Origin: Bacillota bacterium
Lineage (GTDB): Bacteria > Bacillota > Clostridia > Peptostreptococcales > Anaerovoracaceae
NCBI GenBank assembly: GCA_030525285.1
Contig: JAUNFA010000014.1
Coordinates: forward strand, 1-38,331
Direction: 5' to 3'
DNA length: 38,331 nt
The notes under the pieces were generated by a model that saw nothing but the letters and a program-made list of their open reading frames with translations, was not told the DNA's origin and searched no databases. Positions 8,277 through 16,619 of this stretch are shown here, piece by piece (positions within the stretch are counted from its first letter, which is position 1; every line of letters begins with the position of its first letter). Both the position numbers and the translations under genes were made by a program.

Positions 8277-9746
8277 ATGAATAGTACAAATAACAAAAAA
8301 TTTCATTTAGTTACGGTTCATTTGACCATTTTTGTTATGGTCGCAACCATGTTCGCCTCAGTACCGGTTATTAAGCACGATTATGCTCACGGCATTTCCA
8401 AGGTGTGCAGAACAACTGCTAACCTTTATGTGCGTTCCAAGGCAAAACTGTCTTCGTCTAAGCTGGGCAAGCTTAAGAAGGGTTCTTATGTTGTTGTCAA
8501 AGGCAGCACTAAAGTTAAAGGTGTTACATGGTATAAAGTAAAATACAAATCAAAAACCGGTTACTTAAGTTCAAAATATGCCAAAACTCTGACAGTTAAA
8601 GTTTCTGGTGTTCGCAGTCTTCAAGGCAAGGTAACCGTAAGTAGCGGCAATGTTGTCTTAAGAGATGGTCCAGGCACAATGTATCCGTCTGTGGGCAAGC
8701 TGGCAAAAGGTAAAACATTCAAAATTACCGGAAAGGCTAAGGATGTTTATGGCAAATACTGGTATCAATTTAAATCTAATGGCGGTTATTGCTATATCAC
8801 ATCAAAATATGTAAAGACGTCCTCGACAAACAGTTCAAATAGTTCCTCCTCATCCGGAAGCTCGAGCAGTTCGTCAAGTTCGACATCTTCGTCTTCCGCA
8901 GATTCATCATATGATGTTACGTCTGTAAACGGACTGGTTGGGAAGGTGAATACCAGTAGCGATGCGCTATGTGTACGTAAAGGGCCGGACAAATCCTGTA
9001 AAAAAGTAGGAACTCTTGCCAAGAACAAAACATTTAACATAACGGGAAAGGCCACAAATCAGGATACCATATGGTATCGATTGAATTACAATGATGAACA
9101 TGGTTATGTATGCGGTCAGTATGTATCCGTAACCAACACTTCCTCATCTTCAAATTCATCGACAACAGAGGCTGGCGATACCAATAATCCAAAAACTCTT
9201 AAAGCAAGACAGGCTGCTGTTGACTGGGCCATAGATATTGCCAACGATAATTCATTCCATTACGGAGAAACCAAGTGGGCTCACCACAATGGTTGCTATT
9301 TCTGCGGTACCAATCAGGCATCGGGAAGTCTCAAGCGCAAGGCTGGAGCATCTTTAGCCGAATGTGAAAAGACATACTGCTGCAATCCATTTGTAACCGC
9401 AGCTTATAATCACGGTGCCGGAGCCAAGGAAGCTGACTGTAAGGTAAGCAGTCTAAGAGTCGGTCTGGCAAATGATCCAAATAAGATATTCAATAATACT
9501 GATGCCTGGCTTCGTGTAAGCAAGCCATCTGACTCATCTGAGCTTAAGGTCGGCGACATTCTTCTGACACCGACTCATGCGATGATATATGCCGGCAATA
9601 ACAAAATTGTTCATGCAAAGGGTCACGACGATGGAAAGAAAAACTCGAAGATGTGGAACGATTCAATTTTGTTAGGCAAGCTCACTGATTATCAATGGAA
9701 TCGAACAAGCAAAATCTACAGATACTTAGGCACAGGCAAATTTTAA
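8277..9746 (+). CDS. Secreted three-SH3 protein with papain-like (NlpC/P60-type) C-terminus
   Basis: Predicted exported cell-wall protein of 489 residues. A signal peptide covers roughly 1-38 (hydrophobic core about 11-30). Three bacterial SH3 domains follow at about 41-108, 116-180 and 218-286, each with the LYVR/VLRDGPG/LCVRKGP type of motif; they usually bind peptidoglycan. A Ser-rich linker lies at 182-210. The C-terminal domain (about 305-485) resembles a papain-fold amidase: CCNPF with Cys368/369 and, after a KVGDILL segment, THAMIYAG with His434. It is also Cys-rich (340, 343, 363, 368, 369, 388), which suggests disulfides or a metal site. Peptidoglycan peptide cleavage is inferred from the fold, not proven. 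It has its own promoter and is monocistronic. Confidence 0.8.
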   Translation: MNSTNNKKFHLVTVHLTIFVMVATMFASVPVIKHDYAHGISKVCRTTANLYVRSKAKLSSSKLGKLKKGSYVVVKGSTKVKGVTWYKVKYKSKTGYLSSKYAKTLTVKVSGVRSLQGKVTVSSGNVVLRDGPGTMYPSVGKLAKGKTFKITGKAKDVYGKYWYQFKSNGGYCYITSKYVKTSSTNSSNSSSSSGSSSSSSSSTSSSSADSSYDVTSVNGLVGKVNTSSDALCVRKGPDKSCKKVGTLAKNKTFNITGKATNQDTIWYRLNYNDEHGYVCGQYVSVTNTSSSSNSSTTEAGDTNNPKTLKARQAAVDWAIDIANDNSFHYGETKWAHHNGCYFCGTNQASGSLKRKAGASLAECEKTYCCNPFVTAAYNHGAGAKEADCKVSSLRVGLANDPNKIFNNTDAWLRVSKPSDSSELKVGDILLTPTHAMIYAGNNKIVHAKGHDDGKKNSKMWNDSILLGKLTDYQWNRTSKIYRYLGTGKF

Positions 9747-9793
9747 AATCACAGATTGCGAAATTACAGATAACCAAATTAATAACCTAATAA

Positions 9794-9837
9794 ATAAGCA
9801 GATATCCGGTTTACTTAAAAACCAGGTATCTGCTTAT
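9794..9837. terminator. Long hairpin between convergent genes, overlapping the GtrA stop
   Basis: A 19-bp stem (9794-9812 with 9819-9837) has one wobble and one mismatch, and a 6-base loop. It includes the stop codon and last codons of the minus-strand gtrA-like gene. The minus side is followed by a moderately T-rich TTTATTAGG tract. The plus side lacks a good T run but lies 47 bases after the SH3-protein stop, so it may end both transcripts. It marks the end of the 21-kb operon. Confidence 0.6.
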
Positions 9838-10275
9838 AAAATAATTACCTGCAACAACTATAATCTGAATTAGTAGTTTACCTGCAAATGGTTCTTGTCC
9901 GGCAAACGAAATCATCAGATATACTCCAATCACTTCAATAGCCATAGTTCCAAGCCGTGCTGCTACGAATCGCATCATCTCTTTAGCTATGGCCATCTTG
10001 CCGCAGGCCTCTGATTTGAATACTATAACTCTGTTAGTAACATATGCAAATACGATTGCTGCTGATATGGCAATCACATTTGCTCCATTAATTCCTGCAT
10101 TACTGGCACCCATCGGAGTCATATAACACAAAAATAAAAAAAGGAGATAATTAACCAGAGTCGTACAGATACCTATTATCAGATATCTGCACACCTCACT
10201 GTTAACCCTCCGCTCTTTTTTAGCATTTGAACTTTCATCAGGATTTTTTATCAGCTTATCCTTTTCTTTTTCCAT
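9811..10275 (-). CDS. GtrA-family four-helix membrane protein
   Basis: Small integral membrane protein of 154 residues with four predicted helices after a charged cytoplasmic tail of about 25 residues. The pattern R-Y-L-I-I-G near the first helix, the TNRVIVFKS segment after the second and the ISRYLVFK C-terminus are typical of the GtrA family. These proteins are thought to move undecaprenyl-phosphate-linked sugars across the membrane or to assist GT-C transferases. A modest AGGG precedes the ATG. It is the last gene of the operon, 17 bases after the nucleotidyltransferase, and its stop lies inside the terminal hairpin. It probably works with the YfhO-like protein encoded upstream in the same operon; that link is inference. 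Confidence 0.82.
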   Translation of the reverse strand: MEKEKDKLIKNPDESSNAKKERRVNSEVCRYLIIGICTTLVNYLLFLFLCYMTPMGASNAGINGANVIAISAAIVFAYVTNRVIVFKSEACGKMAIAKEMMRFVAARLGTMAIEVIGVYLMISFAGQEPFAGKLLIQIIVVAGNYFISRYLVFK

Positions 10276-10292
10276 AGAATTGCCCTATCGAT

Positions 10293-11213
10293 CTATAAAT
10301 CAGAATACAGATTTTCCTTGTATTTGCCTTCAGCAATCATTAATTCAAATCTCTCTGCCACCTGAGGAATATCTTCCTTGTACGTCATTCCGCACCAGAT
10401 TTCATCAGTTTTTAACGCACGCACTTTGACATCCTGAGTTTCAAGCAACTGACCTACATACACCGGAATCAGATATTCTGCTTTGAGAGGATCTGCATCA
10501 ACCTTTGTCTGCATAAATTCAACGAATCCATTTTCAAGTTTATCTAAAAAGTTCCTGTCAAATCCCCACATGTTCATAGAAACCATAGAGTCCGGATCAA
10601 GCTTTACACCGTCTGCAAAGGCCTCATCACCTGTTTTGCGTATTTTCTTTGTTTCATTAATTGATGTCAGATAACCATTATCTGTCGTACAAATGCCACG
10701 AGTTACCTCTCCATTATCAGAGAGAGTATTCTTAAGGACAAATCCTGCCATGCAAAGTTCATTCTTTCCCTGACAGAGAAAATCATGCACAAGACCAAAT
10801 GGTTCTTTACCATAGTAGTCATCCGCATTAATTACAGCAAAAGGTTCATCAATCAGTTCCTTGGCAGCAAGTACAGCCTGGCCTGTCCCCCAAGGCTTGT
10901 TCCTTCCCTCCGGAACCTGTCCTGGTACATTATTGATTTCCTGGAATGCATATTCTACTTTAACTCCGAGATTGCTGCATACCTTTTCAATTCGATTGCC
11001 GATTACTTCCTTGAATTCGGCTTCAATGTCTTTTCTTATTATAAATATAATTTTGTTGAATCCAGCTTCAATTGCGTCGTGGACAGAATAATCCATTATT
11101 ATATGATCATTTTCATCAACACGTGCAAGCTGCTTAATCCCTGTCCCGAATCTGCTTCCTATTCCTGCTGCCATTATCACCAGCGATGTATCTGTTTTTT
11201 TAATGTCACTCAT
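10293..11213 (-). CDS. Sugar-phosphate-type nucleotidyltransferase
   Basis: Predicted cytoplasmic NTP_transferase (GT-A-like fold) that would couple a phosphorylated compound to a nucleotide. Visible motifs, numbered from the chosen start, are AAGIGSRFG at 15-23 with Lys27, PWGTGQAV near 107-114 and NADDYYG at 129-135 (metal-binding Asp). These match sugar-1-phosphate and phosphocholine-type nucleotidyltransferases in general but do not fix the substrate. Two adjacent ATGs (11216 and 11213) follow an AAGGGG at 11219-11224; 11213 has the better spacing and gives 306 residues. A more distant ATG at 11231 has no good ribosome site. As RmlA is already present, this enzyme probably activates something else, perhaps the compound handled by the LicD proteins or the HisC-like enzyme. 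Confidence 0.8.
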   Translation of the reverse strand: MSDIKKTDTSLVIMAAGIGSRFGTGIKQLARVDENDHIIMDYSVHDAIEAGFNKIIFIIRKDIEAEFKEVIGNRIEKVCSNLGVKVEYAFQEINNVPGQVPEGRNKPWGTGQAVLAAKELIDEPFAVINADDYYGKEPFGLVHDFLCQGKNELCMAGFVLKNTLSDNGEVTRGICTTDNGYLTSINETKKIRKTGDEAFADGVKLDPDSMVSMNMWGFDRNFLDKLENGFVEFMQTKVDADPLKAEYLIPVYVGQLLETQDVKVRALKTDEIWCGMTYKEDIPQVAERFELMIAEGKYKENLYSDL

Positions 11214-11253
11214 CATAACCCCTTCATTCACATAATATCATTCATCCGAACGA

Positions 11254-12516
11254 TTAGTCCTTAAATATAGCCTCTATTGCACGTTTTGACGCGTTGCCGT
11301 CATCCAGATAATTAAACTTCCGGTTAAATGCCTCATACTTCTCATCATAGACGAACCCACCATCACGAACTTTAAGAATCGAATCAATAAGTTCATCTTC
11401 AGTCTTTACAATATCCCCCGGAAGTTCATTTACATCCAGATAGAAGCCTCTGATATCGTTACTGTATTCCTCCAGATCGTACATGTAATATATCATTGGT
11501 CTCTTAAGACATGCATAATCGAAGAAAACACTTGAATAGTCTGTAATCAATATGTCTGCCATCAGATACAGTTCAGATATATCGGCTATTCCCGATACAT
11601 TATATATGAACCCCTCATATGCACTGAAATCAAAAGAATTCGCTATGAAATAATGAGTTCTGAAAAGAATGATGTAGTCGTCTCCGATAGCATCCTGAAG
11701 TCGTTTGAAGTCCAGTGTTTCCTCATGTTTATATCCTTTTCCTGAAACATGATTGTTATCTCTGAATGTAGGCGCGTAGAGAATAACCTTTTTATCACGC
11801 GGAGCACCTACGGTTTCAAAAATATCGTCAACATCCTTCGACGTGTAATTGCTCATAATGTCGTTTCTGGGATAACCAACCTCGGTTATTATATCTTCCA
11901 TGCCCATTCCGTCAAGATTGAATGCACTTATAAACCGCTTCGATGCCCATTCGCTCGGAGAAAGAAAATGAGTATATCTTATGACGTCACTATCATTTCT
12001 CGCTCTTATTTCTTCAAGAGTGTTATTCACATTACCATCTTCTGCTTCAATGTCACATCTTAGTCTTTTTAATGGTGTTCCGTGCCATGTCTGCATAATT
12101 GTCTGACCATCTTTGCGACTGATGCCACCATATAACATGGCATTGACAATAACGTATTTTGATGTTGCAAACTCTCTAAAATACTCTTCCGACTTATGTT
12201 CAACAAGAACGCAATCCTCAAGCTCCGGAATGTTTGCATGAGCCTCAATATCCACAAATGCCCACACAAATGTCCATCCATCAAACCTTGAATCTTTTCT
12301 CATTTCCTCATAAATCCAACGAGGATTACAGCTGTATTGTCTTCCGTTAAAAACTTCAAACAAAACCTTTTTGTTGTCTAGAGGCAAATCTCCATACTTG
12401 CTTAAGTACTGATTTGATCTGAATTTCTTGAGAAAAATTCGTGCTGCAAATCTCTGATTAGGATGTTTCTTAAAGTATGAAATCATCCACGTTCTTATAT
12501 TCTCTTTAAAACTCAT
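11254..12516 (-). CDS. CDP-glycerol glycerophosphotransferase (TagB/TagF-like)
   Basis: Predicted peripheral membrane enzyme that adds one or more glycerol phosphate units to a lipid-linked acceptor. It is a single Glyphos_transf domain of 420 residues with WHGTP at 144-148, GYPRND at 214-219 and DYSS at 326-329. The third conserved segment, often R-x-H-P, reads RTHY with His288. A basic, aromatic N-terminus (1-30) would suit membrane contact. The start overlaps the stop of the preceding gene by one base (TAATG), implying translational coupling. Whether it primes, polymerises or decorates cannot be decided from sequence. Confidence 0.88.
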   Translation of the reverse strand: MSFKENIRTWMISYFKKHPNQRFAARIFLKKFRSNQYLSKYGDLPLDNKKVLFEVFNGRQYSCNPRWIYEEMRKDSRFDGWTFVWAFVDIEAHANIPELEDCVLVEHKSEEYFREFATSKYVIVNAMLYGGISRKDGQTIMQTWHGTPLKRLRCDIEAEDGNVNNTLEEIRARNDSDVIRYTHFLSPSEWASKRFISAFNLDGMGMEDIITEVGYPRNDIMSNYTSKDVDDIFETVGAPRDKKVILYAPTFRDNNHVSGKGYKHEETLDFKRLQDAIGDDYIILFRTHYFIANSFDFSAYEGFIYNVSGIADISELYLMADILITDYSSVFFDYACLKRPMIYYMYDLEEYSNDIRGFYLDVNELPGDIVKTEDELIDSILKVRDGGFVYDEKYEAFNRKFNYLDDGNASKRAIEAIFKD

Positions 12517-14147
12517 TAGAATGAAACCCTTTCTTTGGTCTTGTATATATAGGCATCATTTGTGCCTTTAATGTTCATAAGTATTATAAGATAGCCATCA
12601 TCATCTACAAGGCAGCTTTCAATTTCCCCTAAAGGAATGTAATAGCTTCCAAGATATGCCCCATCTTCTGTCCGATACATGTCAATATAGCTCGTTTTGC
12701 CGTTTACCCACGTACAAACATATACTACGCCATTGTATCCGCCAACATCCTGTGCGTGATTATATCGTGCTTTTTTGTGAAGTGAACGTTCAACTTTAAA
12801 ATTGCTGTCTGCCACATATACAACATTACCCTTACTGAGATAGTATTTATCGTTTGTAGGATCATAAGCTATACCGGATGTTACTCGTGGCAACTTAAAA
12901 GCGCCTTGCGGCGATAAATTCGACTCCTTATATGCATAACTTGCAGCCGTATATTTTTTCTTATGAGTCTTTGCAACATAAATTATACCTGTATTGCGGT
13001 TAAGTGTTGCTCCGTTGGCATGTCCCATTCCCGGCTCTGACTTCTCTCTTACTTTTTTTCCCTTCTCATCATAAACTACGAATTTGCCTACTGTTCCGCC
13101 ATGATTAACATAGGATATTATATATTCTGAGCCGTTATAGCTCATCGACTGAGGTACTTTCGTGCTTCCCGTGCCATGAATAAGCGCAATCGTATGAAGA
13201 TCGGATTTACTGATTTCCTTTAAGTTATGTGCCTTGGTATAAGTCTGCGCTTCTGAAGCTGCAGGCTTGACATTTACCGGCGAAGACAAATCACTTGATA
13301 CTGTCTTTTCCCTTATTACAGCTACCGCTTTAACACCATATTTGCCTTGCGTTCTATGTATGGATATTTGATGTGTATCTTTGTCCACAGTTTTTATTTT
13401 TTCATATTTATCAGTTGCCGGATTCATTCTGAACAGCTGATATTCTGTCGCATATTCATTGTTTGTCCACGACAAGCTAACCTCAGTACTCTTTTCAGTT
13501 TCAATCTTAATATTAGGAGCATCAAGAGTATCCGGGCAAACTTTTATGTCTACTTTAACTGTGGCAGCTCTATAGATTTTCGTTTCATCGGCGCGAACAT
13601 TGATTGTCGTCGTTCCCGCCTTTTGAAGAGTCACCTGACCATCCTCAGTAACTTCTGCTATTTCACTATTTCCTGAAACGTACTCAATCTTGCCTTTGCC
13701 GGTTCCCGTCAGTGTAAAACCGTCTCCGGCAAACCCTTCAAATTCGTCATCGCTAACACTTATTTTTTGCTTGAGCTTCTTAGTTTTGATTCTTTTTTCT
13801 GCGGCACCGTTGCTGCTTCCATCCGCTTCAAGAGCAGATACAACAATCCTGTACCTTTTGTCAATCGTAATGTCATCTATGGTGATTTCCGTATCATCTG
13901 TTTTAATGCTTTGAGGAATTCCGAACCCCGAATATACCAAAAGCGAATATCCATTTGCATCCTCTACAGGATCCCACGATACATCAAGACTGAATTTATT
14001 TTGCTTTACTTGAAGATTATTTATTTCATATTCATCTTCACCAAAATTCGTTACAGCAATCAAAAGTGCCAGACCGACTATCGACGATACAATCAGTGAA
14101 ATTACTGCTATTATTAACTTTTTGTGAGAATTTAATTTTTTCTTCAA
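12516..14147 (-). CDS. Membrane-anchored Fn3/Ig-like protein with propeller-like C-terminus
   Basis: Predicted single-pass surface protein, 543 residues, cytoplasmic N-terminus. One strong hydrophobic helix lies at about 9-34. Outside it come an Fn3-like domain (about 43-120, with SWDP and NGYSLLVY), a BIG2/Ig-like domain (about 125-205, with a typical GTTTINV ending), a second Fn3-like domain (about 208-290) and about 240 residues with repeated YV/YL and GxxY strands that suggest a beta-propeller. No catalytic motif is recognised. The start is TTG 14147, since GGAG at 14153-14156 sits five bases upstream; an earlier TTG at 14171 has poorer spacing. Its place inside a polymer operon suggests a role in recognising or organising the polymer at the surface; that is inference. 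Confidence 0.7.
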   Translation of the reverse strand: MKKKLNSHKKLIIAVISLIVSSIVGLALLIAVTNFGEDEYEINNLQVKQNKFSLDVSWDPVEDANGYSLLVYSGFGIPQSIKTDDTEITIDDITIDKRYRIVVSALEADGSSNGAAEKRIKTKKLKQKISVSDDEFEGFAGDGFTLTGTGKGKIEYVSGNSEIAEVTEDGQVTLQKAGTTTINVRADETKIYRAATVKVDIKVCPDTLDAPNIKIETEKSTEVSLSWTNNEYATEYQLFRMNPATDKYEKIKTVDKDTHQISIHRTQGKYGVKAVAVIREKTVSSDLSSPVNVKPAASEAQTYTKAHNLKEISKSDLHTIALIHGTGSTKVPQSMSYNGSEYIISYVNHGGTVGKFVVYDEKGKKVREKSEPGMGHANGATLNRNTGIIYVAKTHKKKYTAASYAYKESNLSPQGAFKLPRVTSGIAYDPTNDKYYLSKGNVVYVADSNFKVERSLHKKARYNHAQDVGGYNGVVYVCTWVNGKTSYIDMYRTEDGAYLGSYYIPLGEIESCLVDDDGYLIILMNIKGTNDAYIYKTKERVSF

Positions 14148-14196
14148 AATTTCTCCACTTATTCTCTGCAATACCTGCAGTTTCTACCTCATATGT

Positions 14197-15255
14197 TTAT
14201 TTATCCACATCAACAAGAGCTTCAATAAACTTCTCCATAATTGCCTTCTCACCTGTTGATACTCTGAGACAGTCATCAAGATTACCTATACCCTTGTATG
14301 ATTTAATGAGGAATCTTTTTTCCTCCTTCATTCTTCTGACAACCTCATCTGCCGGGAGATGAGGTTTGATGAATACAAAATTACCCTCCTTGGCATTTAC
14401 TGTATATCCCTTTTCTCTCAGAGTTTTAACAAGATATTCTTTACCTTCAATCTGCTTAGCAACAAGTTCGTCAATAAAGCCTTCAGTTTCAATAATCGAC
14501 TGAGCGAATTTAATGCCAAAGGCATTAACGTTATGCGGCGTGCAAAGTTTCTGAACCATTGCAATTCCTTCTGCCTGTCCTACTACATAGCCAAGTCTGC
14601 AGCCTGCCAGTGAGAAAAGCTTTGAGAATGTTCTGGTAAGAAATACGTGATCGTTTTCGAGAGCATATTTCACAAATGAATTTGGATAGAAATAGTAATA
14701 TGCTTCGTCAATAAGAAGTGTTGCCTCTGCCCTTTTGCATGCCTCGACTATTCTGTCCATATCTTCATATGAATAAACGTCACCTACAGGATTGTTTGGA
14801 TTCAGTACAACTACGAGATCAATATCGGGTTTGATCGCATCTATGATTTTATCAATGTCAATAGTCAGATCTTCGTTATAATGAACTGCAACATGTTCTC
14901 TGCCATACATGTTGGCATAAACCTTATACATGGCATATGAAGGGTCTACTGACAGGATTTTTCCTCCTGGCTGTGTATACGCTTCAATGATATGTCTTAT
15001 ACCCTCCGCAGAACCATTAGTAAGACAGATTTCATCGACTTCAGCACCTATAAACTTTCCAAGTTTCTCAGTAAACTCCAGTGTTTCCGGATACTTTGAA
15101 ATAAATTCCGGTGTTATTTCACTAAGAACCTTGGCTATGAACTCTTCAGGAAGACCTCCCGGATTTTCGTTCAAATCCATTCTGATATATCCTTCCCTTG
15201 AATTCTGATCAAAAATTCTATTAAGATCTTTAACGTTTTCATTTAAATAGTACAT
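14197..15255 (-). CDS. HisC-like PLP-dependent aminotransferase or decarboxylase
   Basis: Fold-type I PLP enzyme of 352 residues in the histidinol-phosphate aminotransferase group. Visible are LNENPGG at 28-34, the phosphate-binding TNGSAEG at 79-85, NPNNPVG at 152-158, Asp183 in IDEAYYYF, the Schiff-base Lys212 in TFSKLFSLAG, Arg220 and a C-terminal LRVSTG. GGAGG upstream supports the ATG. No other histidine genes are nearby, so histidine synthesis is unlikely to be its task. Family members in surface-polysaccharide loci include Campylobacter jejuni enzymes that make phosphorylated amino alcohols such as ethanolamine or serinol phosphate before CDP activation. The adjacent cytidylyltransferase fusion fits such a role, but the exact reaction is inferred. 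Confidence 0.82.
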   Translation of the reverse strand: MYYLNENVKDLNRIFDQNSREGYIRMDLNENPGGLPEEFIAKVLSEITPEFISKYPETLEFTEKLGKFIGAEVDEICLTNGSAEGIRHIIEAYTQPGGKILSVDPSYAMYKVYANMYGREHVAVHYNEDLTIDIDKIIDAIKPDIDLVVVLNPNNPVGDVYSYEDMDRIVEACKRAEATLLIDEAYYYFYPNSFVKYALENDHVFLTRTFSKLFSLAGCRLGYVVGQAEGIAMVQKLCTPHNVNAFGIKFAQSIIETEGFIDELVAKQIEGKEYLVKTLREKGYTVNAKEGNFVFIKPHLPADEVVRRMKEEKRFLIKSYKGIGNLDDCLRVSTGEKAIMEKFIEALVDVDK

Positions 15256-15286
15256 ATTTTATCCTCCATATAGCTAACGACCGGGA

Positions 15287-16594
15287 TTACTGTTCATGGT
15301 CATTATAAAACTCTTCAAGTACCTCTATCATCTTAACCGCCTCATTGTTCGAAAGGATCTTCGTTGTAATCCTATCGTTCTGAAGCATGTTCAGCATATC
15401 TCTGATAAGGAACTTGAATCCGTTTCCTTCAAAGTTTACGTTATATATCTGCTTTTGAGAGCCATCGGTCTTGTGAAGTTCAAAATAATTTGCTCTCCAC
15501 CAGTTATCTCCCATTCTGATAGTTCCCTTGCTTCCGATTATCTCTATTTTATTATTAACCCTAACGGTATTTCCCACATTTATTATAGCATCGCATTCAC
15601 CGTATCTAAGGGTAATTGAACCAAATTCAACAGTATCGCCCTCTTTGATTGTCTTGCATTTCATATCGTCATAATCGGTACCGAGTATTTTGATTATCGG
15701 ACATATTGACATTGCCATAAGCTCATTAAACAAATATGGAATGTGTCTGTCCTGCTTTGATACGGAACACTCAATTCTGATTATATCACCTATGAGTCCA
15801 GCATGGCACATCCAAAGCAACTGTGTGAACACCTGAATATAAACAAGCTTTATATTGTTTATCAAAATAAGGTTTTTGCTTGCTGCCAGTTCGGTAAGTT
15901 CTCGCTGTTTATCTGCTTTAAGTGTAAAAGGTACGTCGCATATAACGTGTTTACCTGCATCAAGAGCCTGCTTAATATAAGCATATCTCTTGTCAAGCTC
16001 TGTTCTTATATACACTATTTTTACATCATCAAACATGGATGCTGTGGAACCATACAGATTCTCCAGTTCATATTTTTTGTAAAACTCTCCGGCAACTTGT
16101 CTGTCCTCAGCAAACACACCCGTTACCTGGAATCCGCTTACAAGAGGAGCTTCCTTCACGAGCTGGTTGTCATCAATCCTGTCCGTTATAATACCTATAT
16201 TGTACTTTTCGAAATTTTCTTCTCTCAGCTGTGTACTTGATATTCCCTTTGTTCTTTCAAGATAAACAAGCTCACAGTATTGTGCAATATGATCAAACTT
16301 GCCTTTCCAGTCATCGCCTATTACAAATGTATCCACATCAAATCTGTTTATATCGCTGATTTTCTGTCCCAGATATTCCTCAACAATAATCTCATCTACA
16401 AGCCCTGTATTCTTTACATTTTCAATTCTTGTTGCCAGACTATCCTTAACCGACAATTTGCCTCTGCCGATATCGTATGTATCTCCTGTAACACCGACGA
16501 TCAGATAATCACCATACTCCTTGGCACGAGCAAGCATGTTATAATGTCCGTTATGAAACAAGTCGAAGGTTCCGTATGTTATTACTTTTTTCAT
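15287..16594 (-). CDS. TagD-type cytidylyltransferase fused to Gfo/Idh/MocA-like domain
   Basis: Bifunctional-looking protein of 435 residues. Residues 1-128 are a complete glycerol-3-phosphate cytidylyltransferase-like domain: TYGTFDLFHNGH with HNGH at 14-17 and RTKGISSTQ at 114-122. Residues from about 131 on resemble a Gfo/Idh/MocA oxidoreductase: a Rossmann-like start (GIITDR), AGKHVICDVPF at 213-223 where the family normally has EKP, and a C-terminal beta-rich part with IIGSKGTIRMGDNWW. The usual GxGxxG and EKP Lys are lost, so redox activity is doubtful and the domain might bind a ligand instead. AGGAG six bases before the ATG supports the start. A separate TagD exists in the operon, so this copy likely activates another polyol or amino-alcohol phosphate. 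Confidence 0.82.
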   Translation of the reverse strand: MKKVITYGTFDLFHNGHYNMLARAKEYGDYLIVGVTGDTYDIGRGKLSVKDSLATRIENVKNTGLVDEIIVEEYLGQKISDINRFDVDTFVIGDDWKGKFDHIAQYCELVYLERTKGISSTQLREENFEKYNIGIITDRIDDNQLVKEAPLVSGFQVTGVFAEDRQVAGEFYKKYELENLYGSTASMFDDVKIVYIRTELDKRYAYIKQALDAGKHVICDVPFTLKADKQRELTELAASKNLILINNIKLVYIQVFTQLLWMCHAGLIGDIIRIECSVSKQDRHIPYLFNELMAMSICPIIKILGTDYDDMKCKTIKEGDTVEFGSITLRYGECDAIINVGNTVRVNNKIEIIGSKGTIRMGDNWWRANYFELHKTDGSQKQIYNVNFEGNGFKFLIRDMLNMLQNDRITTKILSNNEAVKMIEVLEEFYNDHEQ

Positions 16595-16619
16595 TCTTTT
16601 CTCCTAACCCTGGATATTT

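Noticed and set aside
8822..8906. Serine-codon tandem repeat as a phase-variable microsatellite
   Set aside because: Codons for the Ser-rich linker are varied (TCA, TCC, TCG, AGC, AGT, TCT), so there is no uniform short unit for slippage.
14197..15255. Histidine biosynthesis enzyme HisC
   Set aside because: No other his genes are present, and the gene sits in a surface-polymer operon; a role in polymer precursor synthesis is more likely, though histidinol phosphate activity is not excluded.
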